This document shows positions 30,779-42,500 of a stretch of DNA of 64,000 nucleotides, piece after piece. A program made the translations under genes and the position numbers. Source of the DNA: Zizania palustris (lineage: Eukaryota; Streptophyta; Magnoliopsida; Poales; Poaceae); NCBI GenBank assembly GCA_019279435.1, contig JAAALK010000288.1:57377363-57441362 (forward strand), in the 5' to 3' direction. How positions within the stretch are numbered: the stretch's first letter is position 1; each line of letters begins with the position of its first letter. The notes beneath the pieces are model-generated. The model saw only the letters and a list, made by a program, of their open reading frames with translations, did no database searches and was not told the DNA's origin.

Positions 30779-33518
30779 TCAATAATCATGAGTGGGACCA
30801 AACGATCCAATGCCAGGTTTAGTAAAAGTGTTGAACCAGTGTCGAGCCATCTGCGCGTATGTAGGAAAGCAAAAGGAATCATATGAGTTTGGACTGAAGC
30901 GCGAATCAAAGCGTGGTCCTCTGTTCTTCCTAAAATCACGGTCGCGAGATCTAACAACATATCCATGACGATCTGGAACTCTGCCGGAACGGAAACCACC
31001 ATCCGGATCACGGTAGTGAAAACCGTCTCCTCTACCACCACCTACACGACGTGGCCTGGCCTCTAGCCTCTCTCCACGTCGAGGGACTCTCTGTCTACCA
31101 CCCTGCTGGTAGAACTGCTCTTGCCTATCCCGAGCTCTCTCTGCACGCTCAACCCGTTTCCTCCTAAAGCAAAACTCCTCAAGATGCCCGTCTCTCTGAC
31201 AAAACTCACAGTGATAGGTAGGCTTCTTGAAATGTGGTTGAGGCTTAGGGTTCTTAGGCTTGGTGGTGTTGGTTGAAGCATCTTTGGTGTGAGAGGGTCC
31301 AGGTAAATAATCAAGAGTGGTGTGAAGAGTTTTAGGCTTAGGAATCCAGATCTGCTTCTTAGGTGGAGCTTTAGGTTGTTCTTCGATTACTCCATCCTTG
31401 GGCTGACTATCCTTAAAGGACTCACTGGAGTGAGTCTTGGGATATCTCTGTTCTGGAGTCATCTTACTCCACTCCACTGCACGGCTAATGGCGCTCTCAA
31501 AATCAGCCTTGGTATATGTGTACCCTACCCCAAAACCATCCTGTCTCTTGAACTGCTGGATCATCATGCCGAGCTGTGGCTCTCTAGCACTAATCCAACT
31601 CAGGATTGAACGGAGGTAAAAATTCTCGTTATGAACATCAGCTAGCTCCTCTCTCAAAGAAGCTAACACCTCCACCTGAGACAAGCAGATCTCACACTCT
31701 TTATCAGTTTCGACAGACTTCTCAGCTTTTAGCTTGATCAACTCCATTCTAATGGACAGGCAGTTCTCACAAATAGTGGATGGAACTGACAAGGTCTCAA
31801 GCTCTAGCTTAGTTTGCTCCAACTCACCTCTCACTCTGGCTAACTCGCTCAACTGCTCATCACTCTTGGCTCTCAGCTCAGCTATACTAGCTAAATGAGA
31901 TGGGCAGTCTACACAAGGTACGACGACAGTGGCATGAGTATCTTTTAGCTCCTGCTGAGTGCTCTCAAGCTCAGTGGCCAATGCGTCTCTCTCATCTACT
32001 CTCTCTGTGTACCTGGACATAAGAGTCGTCAGGTCACACAACAACACCTCACAGTTAGGGCACTCACCACTATCGCCCAAGCAAGGGGAAGAAGACAGAC
32101 TCTCAATCTTGCCATTCGCCGTGGCAAGCTCACTCTCAAGCTCATCTCCTCTTCTTAGCCCCTCTAAGAAGTTTCTCCCTATACTTCAACTCCTGACTAT
32201 TCTGTTCTAGTAAATTAACAACTTCTTGTTCATAGGAAGATGCCTTCTCATAGTCGTCGTCGTCGGAGTCGTCCTTTTCTTTCTTCTCCCCAAGAGCCAT
32301 TGAACAGAAGCTCCTGTGAGATCTTCGGCTGTGGTGTGAGTGACTCTTCGGCTTGTCCCCGAAGCCCATGAAACAGAGGCCCTCCGGATTGTCCCTGTCC
32401 TTCCCTTTCCTGATCATGATATCTTCATCACCTGAACTCGAGGACGATGAGGAAGATGAGGATATCTTGGATTATCTTTTCTCCATCTCGGCGAAGGTCT
32501 CGTCTCGCTTCTTGTTCTCACGCCTATAATCTTTTAGAGCCTTTCGAAAGAATCTTGTCTTGGGCTTTCCCTTTGTGGAATTGTCGTGCTTGCCGGAGTT
32601 GTAGGAGTTGCCGCCGGTTCCCTTCTTGTAATTTTTCTGCTTGGGACAGTCGGCGATAAAATGACCTGGATCACCACACTCAAAGCATCCGGATTTTGTG
32701 CCGTGTCTCTTAAACATTCGCTTATCATAAACACGTCGCACCCGGTTGTTAAACAAGCACAGATCATCATCTCCTAGAGTATCAAGTTGTTCCTCGGAAA
32801 TCGACATCAAGGAAAACGCAGTACAACTCATGGCATTAGGATCAGCAGATGGTGTCGCAAGCGCCAGAGTCTTTGATCCAGAACCACTGAGATTTGATCT
32901 CAACTGGATATCGACCTCTGTGGCCTTGAGCTTACTAAAAAGCTCTGCGATGGTCAAGGTATCATATGATGTGCTCTCAACAATAGACGAGACTTTGATC
33001 TCTCAGATCTTTGGGTCCAAGGTATGGAGTACCTTAAGAGCTTGTTCATGATCCGAGACCAGCTGATCACCCTCGGCCTTGTTAACACGAAGCTTGTTAA
33101 TGATCGATTGAAAACGACCAAACAAAGCCTCGACAGTCTCACCCGGCTTCTGTGAGAAATTTTCATACTCACGCCGATAGGTCTGATATAGTCTAGCCTT
33201 GACCTGAGCTGTCCCCTCATGATGTGCCTGGAGGGTAGCCCAGATGTCTCTAGCAGTGGTGAGATGGCTCACACGCTCGAACTCACTAGGACCTAGACCA
33301 GAAAATAAAATGTTCACCGCCTTACTATTATTTTGATGCTGGGTAATTATATTTTCAGCAGTATCCGCAACAATAGTCGTAATGGTGAAACTAGGATGAA
33401 CACAAATCTCCCATATGTCCGAGCTCTGGCTCATAAGGTATGCTCGCATGCAAGTCTTCCAATAAGTATAGCCAAAAGCCTCTAGGGATGGGATTTTACC
33501 AAAATACGTCATGGTCAC
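30779..33518 (-). pseudogene. Long Gag of element B: capsid, two zinc knuckles, coiled coil
   Basis: Capsid from 33518: MTMTYFGKIPSLEAFGYTYW, ATLQAHHEGTAQVKARLYQT, ENFSQKPGETVEALFGRFQ. First zinc knuckle CFECGDPGHFIADC (CX2CX4HX4C, about 32650-32700). Then an acidic Ser-rich hinge, a coiled coil (32080-31600) with four CxxC pairs (CPNC, CVDC, CENC, CEIC), second knuckle CEFCQRDGHLEEFC near 31190, an Arg/Gly-rich tail (RRGERLEARPRRVGGG), and end FGPTHDY. Sirevirus Gags are known for such coiled-coil extensions, reported to bind light chain 8. Breaks: a TGA near 33003 (CGA to TGA), a TAA near 32475, a frameshift near 32150. The 131-residue frame at 30646-31041 is a shadow. Confidence 0.9.
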
Positions 33519-33566
33519 TACCTAGGTTTTGAATCGGTTAAGATATTAGAAAAAAAACCTAACCTC

Positions 33567-35189
33567 GCTCTGATACCACTTGTAGGACCGAAAGTAGCGA
33601 CCAGAGGGGGGGTGAATGGGCGCCTAAAAATTTCTTGCTAAACTAAAATTTAATCCCAACACCCAACATAAACTTAATCAGACAATTAATATTAGCAAGT
33701 ACTAGAATTAAAGTTGTCTAGCTTGAAAATGACCGATTTGCTAATTAAAATGATATTAAAAATAAACTAGACAGAAATAATGCAATAAATAAAATTGGCA
33801 CTTGAAATATTTAATAACGTCCGCAGAATACCTAAATAAAGGCTTAAAATAATAATATCTCAGTCTAGAAATAAAATACTAATCGAATGAAAAAATCTAG
33901 GATCATTAAAAATTAATTCAGAACTCAACCTAAAATATTGCATGTAAAAACTAGTATAAAAATATAACTGTGACTAATAAATTTTTCTTTTCTTTTTATA
34001 TGAGCAAATTATACAGATAAAAATTAATAGGAGATAACTAATAAAATTTAACAGATTAAAATAGCAACTAAAATTCGAAATATATTTTCAGCTAATTACT
34101 TAATAGATGATTATCTCTAAAACTGATCTACCAAGGAAATAGGAAACTAACTTGCATAAAAAAAGGAAATTTTTCTTGCTGGAAGAACGTGCCGCAGAAA
34201 ATCAATCTTCTCTGTTTCCTTGCATCGACGCCGTGCCTGGAGATGACAAGCTAGTGGCTAGCTGTAGCACGGCTTTTAGTTTGTGGGGCCCACAAAATGG
34301 ACGTGCCAAAACAGGAGGCTGGCCGGAATAGTTTGCTTTCGCAGGAGATCCGTCGATGTCACCGAAAAAAAAACTTTTCGCTGTGGAAATTTTTGCTCAG
34401 GGATGCCGTTCGCCACCGTCTTTGCCTGGGCAAAGTCTGCGTACCGCAGGAGGCCAGACGCCGTGGGCCCGCCTGGCACGGTGTGCACCTGCTCGCCGCG
34501 CGTCTGAATCTGCAGCGCCGCGGGAAATCATCGGCGAAACTTCAGATCAGAAAATGAAAAGTTTTTCGGTGGAAGATGAAAACCAAAATAAGAGATTGAA
34601 CTGTAGTAGATTGATCTATCACCAAAACAGTCAACTATCCCCAAGGGGATAGGGGCCTATTTATAGGCAAATCCTAATACATGAAAAGACTACTTTACCC
34701 TCGGGTAAAATAAACTGACTCTAAAATAAATTCCGAAAATTACTAAAATAATCTTAGAAAAATTAACTGACTCGAATAAAAATATTCTAAACTTAAAAAC
34801 TAAATATTAATATCCTAAAAATGAATTAATGATAGATTGTCAGTTTTACGCCGAAACTCACAAAGCATCCACCGTCTTCGCACCGGGTACCCGGATTGGG
34901 CCGACCCGACCCCGCAGCTTCCTCAGCCCGGCAATCGCTCACCGCCCGTGTACCTGAGTCAAACCCAGTCAACAGACTAGTGGATCATCTGCCGCTCCTA
35001 GCCATGTACCCGGATTGGGCCAGCCCGACTCCGCGGCTCCTCTGCCCGGCCGTCGCTCACTGCCCATGTACCTGAGTCACATGCGCCTCAGACCCGGCAG
35101 ATCTTCATCTCTCCCTTCCTTTGACTTCCGTTGACAATCACTCATCACATCTGGAATATCAAAACCATATTCTTCAACATGGTTTCTCA
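33567..35189 (-). mobile_element. 5' LTR and PBS of element B
   Basis: LTR 33581-35189. Immediately below it GCTCTGATACCACT (33567-33580) is the complement of AGTGGTATCAGAGC, matching the 3' end of initiator tRNA-Met, the usual copia primer. Same modules as the 3' LTR. Confidence 0.95.
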
Positions 35190-35745
35190 ATGGGTGCCTA
35201 AAAATTCTTTCGAATCAATGGCCTTCTCCCAACACCCAACGCACCTCAACAAACAAACAAACAACAGAAGCAAAACATATCACACATACTAAAATACTCT
35301 AGCCTAAAAATGACCGGTGTCCTAGTCGAAAAGACACCAACACAGTGCTTAAAGGGTAATTAATATGTCATTCAACTCACACACATTTCAAGCATCATAA
35401 AGATAATCATAACAGACATTTAATTCAAGTGAACGCAAAACGAGAAGAAGGTTTACTGTTCACAAATTTGTCTCCTGTTCGGTACTTGATGAAGCCTAAG
35501 CCAGAGTCTGTATGTCTTGTCTCCGAGACTTGCTTCACCAAAGCCACAGTGAAGTCAGGACTTCGGCAAGCCGAAGCCTGCTTCGAACATGTGCAGGTGA
35601 AGCATGCCTCCGCAAGGGGCTTCGCACAATCAGGGTGCCGAAGCCTCCAGGCACACTGCGCTGCGCCACGTGCCAGCAATCGAAGACCTTCGTACGAAAT
35701 TTTAATGAAGCCAAGTAGGACCTTGCGCGACGCTTTGCCAAAACC
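35190..35745 (-). mobile_element. Remainder of copia C LTR
   Basis: Continues copia C's LTR after element B (TGGGTGCCTAAAAATTCTTT then CAATGGCCTTCTCCCA), close to the start of LTR D at 35970-36010. From about 35460 it is rich in CTTCG/CGAAG words. It ends where gypsy RT sequence begins near 35745; the LTR's other end is not seen. No real gene. Confidence 0.65.
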
Positions 35746-35920
35746 ATGTTTAGGCTATGCTGGTGCTTCTATGCACTCTTAATTACAATGTTGTCCATGT
35801 ATGCCTCGATGTTATGATCTATCTGATGACTTCGAGCGTTAGCAATTACCCTAGAGAAATTTGCCCTGGCATTTCTCAAGCTAAAGGACATTCTTAAATA
35901 GCAGAAGACTCCAGAGGGAG
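35746..35920 (-). pseudogene. Isolated gypsy reverse transcriptase fragment
   Basis: About 58 codons on the minus strand: TPSGVFCYLRMSFSLRNARA, IEAYMDNIVIKSA. It is homologous to element N's RT (46720-46900: TPSRVFCYLRMSFGLRNAGA, EAYMDDIVIKSA). The catalytic YMDD reads YMDN. It is cut on one side by LTR D (35921) and on the other by copia C LTR sequence. A relic only. Confidence 0.82.
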
Positions 35921-37385
35921 TGTAGGACTGAGAGTAGCGACCAGAGGGGGGGGGGGGGGTTGAATGGGCGCCTAAAAAATTCTTTCAAATCAATGGCCTT
36001 CTCCCATCACCCAATGCACCTCAAGAGATAACCAGTAGAAGCAAAATAAATCTTAAGAACCAAAAATAATCTAGCCTAAAAATGAACCAATGTCCTAAAC
36101 AAAAGACACCATCAAAGTGGTCAAAAGGTAGATTAAAATAGCTCACAGTGCAAATGTCATCTTCACAAAACTTTCACCAAATCACAGACGATCCATCAAA
36201 AGCATTCAAATATCCACAATTTACAGACAGTTCATCAAGTATGAGCAAACATAGTATTTAACGCTTTTAATCTAAATAAAATAAAAGCAGTAAATAGAAT
36301 GTGGTCAGATATATATAAGTGAATATTCAGAATAAACAAGTTGTAGATGCACGTGTTTCGAGAAAATAATTACTATTCGATTGGCTATCTCCTGTTGGTG
36401 CGTTCTTCCGTACACCTAGCATGCACAGTACACCACACACCGGACTCACCCGCAGTGCCTTGCACATCTGATCCGCCCGAGCACCAAACACCCGCTTCAC
36501 AGAAAAAACCACCGCCATGCGGTCTTGCGCCTGTGCTCCACATGACAACACCTCATGCTAAAAGCCATCCGCTCCGCTTCCTAGCTCCTAGCGACGCGTG
36601 CCAGAACCGATCGCACAGTGCGGCAGCGGGATTTTGTCGCTGCTCGCCGCCTCGCTCACACAACAGTCGCGTGTGCTTGAATGCAGTCCCGCCAGCGCCT
36701 CATCGAGAACATAGAAAACCGGTGCTGGTGCAGAAATCAAAGCGGCGGAAAGGATAGCTGTGTATAGAAAAATTTCAGTGGAGAAGAAGGGGAATAAACT
36801 ATGAACTCTAATTTTTGCATTAAAGTGAGTTGGTGAAACCCTAGGGTATACATGCCCTTTTATAGGCAATTTAAAAACTAAAAAAGACTCAACTACCCCT
36901 AGGGTACAAACTCTAAAATACAGACGCGAGCCCAAGGAGAAAAACAATAAAATCCTAATTAAATGTAGATTGTCCTGATGCGAAGCTTTCGTAGCAGCTG
37001 CGGCTTCACTTCAGTCTAGATAGGTGCGTCGGTTTTACGCCAAAACTGACAAAGCGTCCGATGTCTTCGCACCGGGTACCTGGATTTGGCCGGCCTGATT
37101 CCGCGGCTCCCTCAGCCCCAGCAATCGCTCGCTGCCCATTTACCTGAGTCAAACCTGGTAAACAGACCAACGGATCCCCTGCCATTCCTAGCCCATGTAC
37201 TTGGATTGGGACAGCCTGACTCTATGGCCCCTCTTCCCGGTAGTCACTCGCTGCTCAAGTACCTGAGTCACATGCGGCCCAAGAACCAACATATCTCTTC
37301 TCATCATCTCTCTCTTTGACTTTCATTGACAATCACTCATCACTTATGGAGCCATGCGGCCCATGATCTTCAACATGGCTCCTCA
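35921..37385 (-). mobile_element. 3' LTR of copia D
   Basis: Plus-strand TGTAGGACTGAGAG to CATGGCTCCTCA, 1465 bp. It shares with LTR B the modules GTACCTGAGTCA (twice) and TTTTACGCCAAAACTGACAA, plus CCTTTTATAGGC near 36855 (TATA-like on the minus strand). It diverges from B in the middle. A G run at 35948-35959 is longer than in other copies. Confidence 0.88.
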
Positions 37386-38245
37386 ATCTCCCCCTTGATT
37401 AGTGCATTATCAGCACCCTCTTCATTAACGCTTTAGAACCTGTAAAACATGTGGAAACACGAAAAACAAAACAAAAGAGGACATAAAGAAGAAAATAAAA
37501 TAAAAGGTTTAACCTTAATGACCAAAAGCCAAATAAAAGCCATAAAACGGTCATTATGGTTAAACAGAAAATAAATCAACCAAAAAATTTCAAATAAAAA
37601 CTCAAATGAGTGCAATCTATGAATTATCAACAATGATATCTAAAAGAGACTAAAACTCCCCCCAAAACAAATCCCAGAGAAAGCTAAAACTCCCCCTAAA
37701 CTCTTCTAAAAGATGAAGTAACCCAAAATTTCTCCCCCTTGTTGACAACTCGACTCATCAAGTGAAACTAAATGCACTCAAAAGGGATACAAACTCAAGC
37801 TCCCCCAAAATGCAGCCCCCCTCAAAATATGCAATGAATGCAACTGGAGTGCAAGTGGAGTGTAAAAAGCATGCTTCTTAGATATGATTGACTGAAATTA
37901 CCACATCTAACAAGTATAGCACAAAATACTATCTAAGACACATGACATAATCAGTGCAATAGATGATATCCAAAGAAACTCATTAGCACGTATTTTCATA
38001 TTTTTGCAAACAAAAGCATCACCATATTTTCTAGCAGATAGGCAAGGTAAAGCATGAAGTGCAAAGGCTAGCTGATATCTACCAAGATAAGGATTGATCC
38101 AAAACTAAGAGCTTCAGCAAACTTGTTATCTTTTTAATTTCAAGCTTTTTCTTTCTTTTTTATTTTGTGCTAGGGGTTATTTGCATGTCAATTTTATGCT
38201 AACTGACCAAGTCAAGCCTAGGCCAGAACAGGACCATCAAAAGCT
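37386..38245 (-). other. Noncoding 3' region of copia D
   Basis: Adjacent to LTR D: polypurine tract AATCAAGGGGGAGAT then further GGGGGAG tracts at about 37660, 37690, 37735 and 37800. Matches B's 3' region until AAAAGCT at 38245, where element N begins. Copia sequence resumes near 48893; about 220 bp present in B (30179-30401) are missing. Confidence 0.85.
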
Positions 38246-38528
38246 GATAACTGAAGGTCCTGCTCTGTTGGTCCGAGGGGACCTTCGGGGAGGATCCGAG
38301 GCTAGGCTCCGCTTGGGAGGCATAGCTAATGAAGATGAGGTCCGAAGACCGAGGACTTCGATTGGTTTGGAAGGTGAGGAAAGGCCTTCGAACTGCACTA
38401 AGAAGCCCCTTACCGAAGGGTGCGTGGAATCCTGAGACTCCGAAGCTCCCTCCGCAAGTGCTCTTCGAAGTATAGTCAACAGTAGAGAACTAGCTTTTAG
38501 AACTAGGTTCCCCACGGACGGCGCCAAC
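38246..38528 (-). pseudogene. Second copy of element N leader and gag start, with PBS
   Basis: Complement of PBS TTGGCGCCGTCCGTGGGG at about 38510-38527, directly below the LTR. The leader follows, then the gag start MPPKRSLASDPPRRSPRTNR (ATG at about 38311). The frame stops where copia D sequence begins. Confidence 0.8.
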
Positions 38529-39035
38529 TGTTGGCATAAAAGATTATGCTAACAGGTTCTCTAAGATTAAGAACTAACAAATAGTGAGTTTGTGTTGAGA
38601 ACTATCTCAAGCCTATGAATTGGATAATAGCTTAAGTAGTCTGAAATTGAGTATTGAATAGCTGAGTATCGATGCCTATTACAGGGTAAGAAGGAGGGTA
38701 TTTATAGGCAAAAAGTCTAAGGAAAAGACCTATTTACCCCTCAATTACAACCGACATAGTGGAAACTATTCGGTACCCCGAATAGGGCTAAAATAGTAAA
38801 ATCTATTCGAAGAAGATAGATAAGGCAGGCATCTTATTAGTCTGGCTATTATCCACCTATGCTTCGGAGCCTTCAGAGAGTGCCTTCGAATTATAAGCCG
38901 AAGCACCCTTCGGCTTATAAACTTCACCACCTTCGGACATAAGCACAAGCTTCAATGCTGATAAGTTATCTTGGACTATCAATCTCTAAAGTCCTGATGA
39001 TGAAGTATTTTCCCCCAACAGTAGCCCCTCGAATA
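38529..39035 (-). mobile_element. Single LTR and polypurine tract of element N
   Basis: LTR 38529-39020 (492 bp): TGTTGGCATAAAAG...TTTTCCCCCAACA. GTAGCCCCTCGAATA (39021-39035) is the complement of the polypurine tract. GGGTATTTATAGG at about 38696 is TATA-like. About as long as LTR G (495 bp) and of the same family. Confidence 0.88.
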
Positions 39036-39412
39036 CGCTTCTCCGATTTTACCCTGTATAGTAGGAAAGCAGTATACACAAGGAATATTTTCATATTCAT
39101 GGACTTAGAGAAATTTGAAGGTGTTACATCTATTCGAAGGGTATTTGACACCGAAGTATTCCCGATGAAAGCTTTGAACTAGGACTGCTGTGTAAACACT
39201 TCGCGAGAAAGGGAACCGTTGCGGAGGTAAAACGTCATGAAGAGCAATTAATTTTGAGTCGTTACCCTTCAAGTAGCCGTTATGCTCCCGAAAAGGTAAC
39301 GGTCAAAATTTTACCATGGGTTCACATCTTTCCACTTCCTAGTCCCACCCGCCAGCGATAGAAGTCGAACCTGCAGTGTGAATGCGACCGAAGCACAATA
39401 GCTAACGGAAGG

Positions 39413-39422
39413 CTATAAAAGG
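39413..39422 (+). promoter_or_regulatory. TATA box of accessory gene, element N
   Basis: CTATAAAAGG lies 105 bp before the ATG at 39518, outside the LTR and on the strand opposite to gag-pol. Confidence 0.6.
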
Positions 39423-39517
39423 GGGATCAAAATCTGCCGAAAACTTTTACCGTGCCTGACTTCCAAAACTTACTTTCTTCAATCTCCAAATCTCCCAACT
39501 TCGTGAGCAATCGAGCC

Positions 39518-42500
39518 ATGGCGAGGACCAACAACACCGTGCCCATGGCAGTAAGTACCTTGGTGCAGAGGCAGGCTTGGGAAGCTTTGGCGGCAGCGGC
39601 CATGGCGGGGGCTCCAGGAGATTTTTGGCCCATGAATCCTCGGGAACTCCGCCCTACATCCAAGAAGAAGATCCCTCAAAGCTTCCTCATCGACTAGTCT
39701 ACAAGCACCGTGGAGTCCATTGAAGAGGTGGTGGCCGGGAAGTTGGGCTCCAGAATGAGGACTCGGGTCCCCGGAACAGAGTCGACCCCAAGGCCACGAA
39801 GCGGAGAAGTAGTAGTCTTTGAAGCATTCTTCGAAGCTGGTCTTGGGCTTCCTGCCATCAGCTTTTTATCAGTGGTATTGGAAATGTTCCACATTACCTT
39901 GCCTCAACTGTCCCCCAATGCCATCGCAAGGCTGGCGATCTTCGAGTGGGCACTTCGGGCCGAAGGATGCGAAGGATGATTGGAGGACTTCGCTGCCACC
40001 CACGAAGCTATATGCCAACCGAAGCCACAAGATGGCCCCAGAGACACCAAGGTGATAACAACCTTTAGAAGCGCTAAATTCCAGCTGCGGAAGGAGCACG
40101 CTCAACACTTACCGGCGAAGGCCATCAATGACCGGTGGTACACCAACTGGATCCTCCGGTGGTTCTACGCCGAGGTCGGAGAAGACTCCAACTTTGCGGG
40201 GCCTCTTCAAGAAATCTTGTTCCAGAAGGAGGCAGAAGTCACTCCGAACCCAAGCCTTCTCTCAACGCGTCTTGGGTTACTTTCGTCGATAGCCAGTTGC
40301 ATGAGCATGCGGGACTTGGCCGAAGAGTTCATCGCCCTCCGGATTCCACCTCTCGGAGCCGACTGGTCGATTGCGTTCCAAGGCGCTTCGGAGCGTGAGC
40401 TTCAAAGCCTAGGTAAGCCTTCAAACTTCCTGCAATAATATATTAGGAAAGAAATAACATACTTATAATATGCTACCTTTTTTCAGCAGCACCTTTGGAG
40501 CTAGCTCCGAAGCAGATAGCGAGGGCCACCGAACGGGTGCTTGGAGCCCCTACGGTGGCTGAGAGGTAGAAGAGAATAGAGTTGGTGGGAAGCTGGGAAC
40601 GCTAAAACAGAGTGTGGAGAGCCCTCGGAATGGTGCCCCCACTTCTACCAGACTTCAACCCAGCCGGAGCGGCCCCTCGGAAAAGGAAAGCCACTGCCGA
40701 GCCCTCGAAGAAAGCCGGCAAGACCCCAATCAAGAAGGGGAAGAAATTGGCCAAACCTCCTCCTCAGCTGACTTCGGCGTCCTCTGCTTCATCCTTGGGC
40801 ATTCAGAGCTCATCTTCGGAAGACTCCGGATACAAAGGCTCTGAAAACAAAGGCTCCGACATCCAAATGGGAAAGACTGTCGAGAATTACCTTCTCGATG
40901 ACAGCGAAGATGAAGCCGCGGATGCTGCTAGAGTTCCTTCTCGAGAAAAGGCGGAGGTGGATACAGCGCGATCTTCTAAGCCCGTCGCCGCGAGTTCAGA
41001 GCTGGAGGCGGTTATCCCCAACTTACCCGTGGCTGGGATGATAGTGCCGGAGGTCGAGGCGCCGGCCGCGGATACACCAGAGAGGACTTCGGGGGATGAC
41101 CTCAACGAGTACATCCGGTTATACGAGGTCCTGGATGACCCTACGATTTTACCTCAAGGTGCCAATGAAGGTATAATTCGAAGCTTTTGCCTTTACCTCT
41201 CCTGTAACATCTATTACCCGCAAATATTCATCGAGTACCTTAATGTTGTAGGTGCGTCGAGGAATAGCATAGCTCTGAACGCAGATGGAGCTCCAACTTC
41301 TTTCGGAGTTGAGGCCCCGGTAGACATAGCAGCTCCGATGACTGAAGATGTCTCGGCAGAAGCAATTCGAGCCGAGGGGGCATTAGTTGAAAGAGAACCT
41401 ACCTCCGCCGGGGTTGCTCCTCCGGCCTTCGTGCTGGGGAGAGGAAAAATCAGGATGAGCCTCGGGCTCCCACCTGCTTTGACGGCGACGCCTTCCTCCA
41501 ACGATCCTTCAACAAGTAATTCGGCGGAGGAGGCGACCGCGGATGATCGCCATGCTTTGTCCTGGCTCCCTTTGTTGGCTCCATTCTTGGATCAGCGAAC
41601 GGGCCTCCGGGCGCTTCTAGAGCCTTTGGCGGAGAAGGGCCAAGAAGTTGTGAACTCCGACATGGTCTCCGTTTTAAGCGAAGCCAGAGCCCCGAAGCTC
41701 AATTTAGCCCTCGAAAGGGCTGCCCTTTAGGTATGCCTCACACCACAAGTACATTCAATTAATAAATGAAATTACTTAATACTTACTTGCTCTTTTTGCA
41801 GCAATTTGTCCTTGCTAGAGCGGAAGCGACTTCCAACGAAGTCGAAACCAATCGGCTCAAGAGGAAGGTTACTACCCTACAGTCTGCACTCAAATGCTCC
41901 GAAGATAAGACACTTCGGCTGGAGGAGGAGCTCCTTGAAGAATGAAGGGTTAGGGCCACCACCGACGAAGCCCTCCGGATTGAGCGGCAAAGCAGCACTA
42001 CACTCCAAACCTCAGCCCAAGAGGCTGAGGCCGAATGTGTGGTGCTCAGAGCGGAGGTGTAGAAGCTTCGACAAGCGGTAGCTACTTCGAGTGCGCAACT
42101 TGTAGAACTCCAAGACTTGCTTAAATAGGCCATGACTCAAAAAGCACCTTGCTGTCCAAAATGGCCGAAGTATCTGCTACTGCTGTGGGGCTGGAGGCGG
42201 TAGAGACGAAGAATGCTGAAATAGCGGAGGGTACCTTGGATGCCCTTCAGGGTACCTTGGAGTACTTCAGCACCATGTTCCCTTCATCTTCTACTGCAGC
42301 GAGCAAGCCCCTTGACCGAAAGCTGAAGATGATTCAAGTGGCGATGAAGTTGATGATGGGCTCCGACGTCAGGTACAGAGAGATCTCCGGACAAATTTCT
42401 AGAATTGGAGTCCTCCGTCATCTCGAAGCTCTTGGGATTTCAGTTGCTCTGGTTGGGTGTTTGATGCCAGTAGGCTTTGCCGACGAGGACTTGTTGCGTC

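Larger units (their letters stand above)
27807..35194 (-). mobile_element. Copia element B, gag-only, TSD ATGGG
   Basis: Complete insertion 27812-35189 with LTRs of 1566 and 1609 bp that are nearly identical by eye, apart from about 38 extra bases at 34590-34628 in the 5' LTR. ATGGG flanks it at 27807-27811 and 35190-35194. LTRs run TGTAGGACCGAAAG...TGGTTTCTCA on the plus strand. Internally it has the PBS, a long gag with breaks, almost no pol, and a 1.4-kb noncoding 3' region. High LTR similarity suggests recent insertion. Without pol, movement would need an autonomous relative such as D. Confidence 0.95.

Noticed and set aside
38529..39020. LTR N as a simple solo LTR
   Set aside because: It is flanked by its own polypurine tract and internal region on one side and by its own PBS and gag start on the other, so it is the internal LTR of a permuted element.
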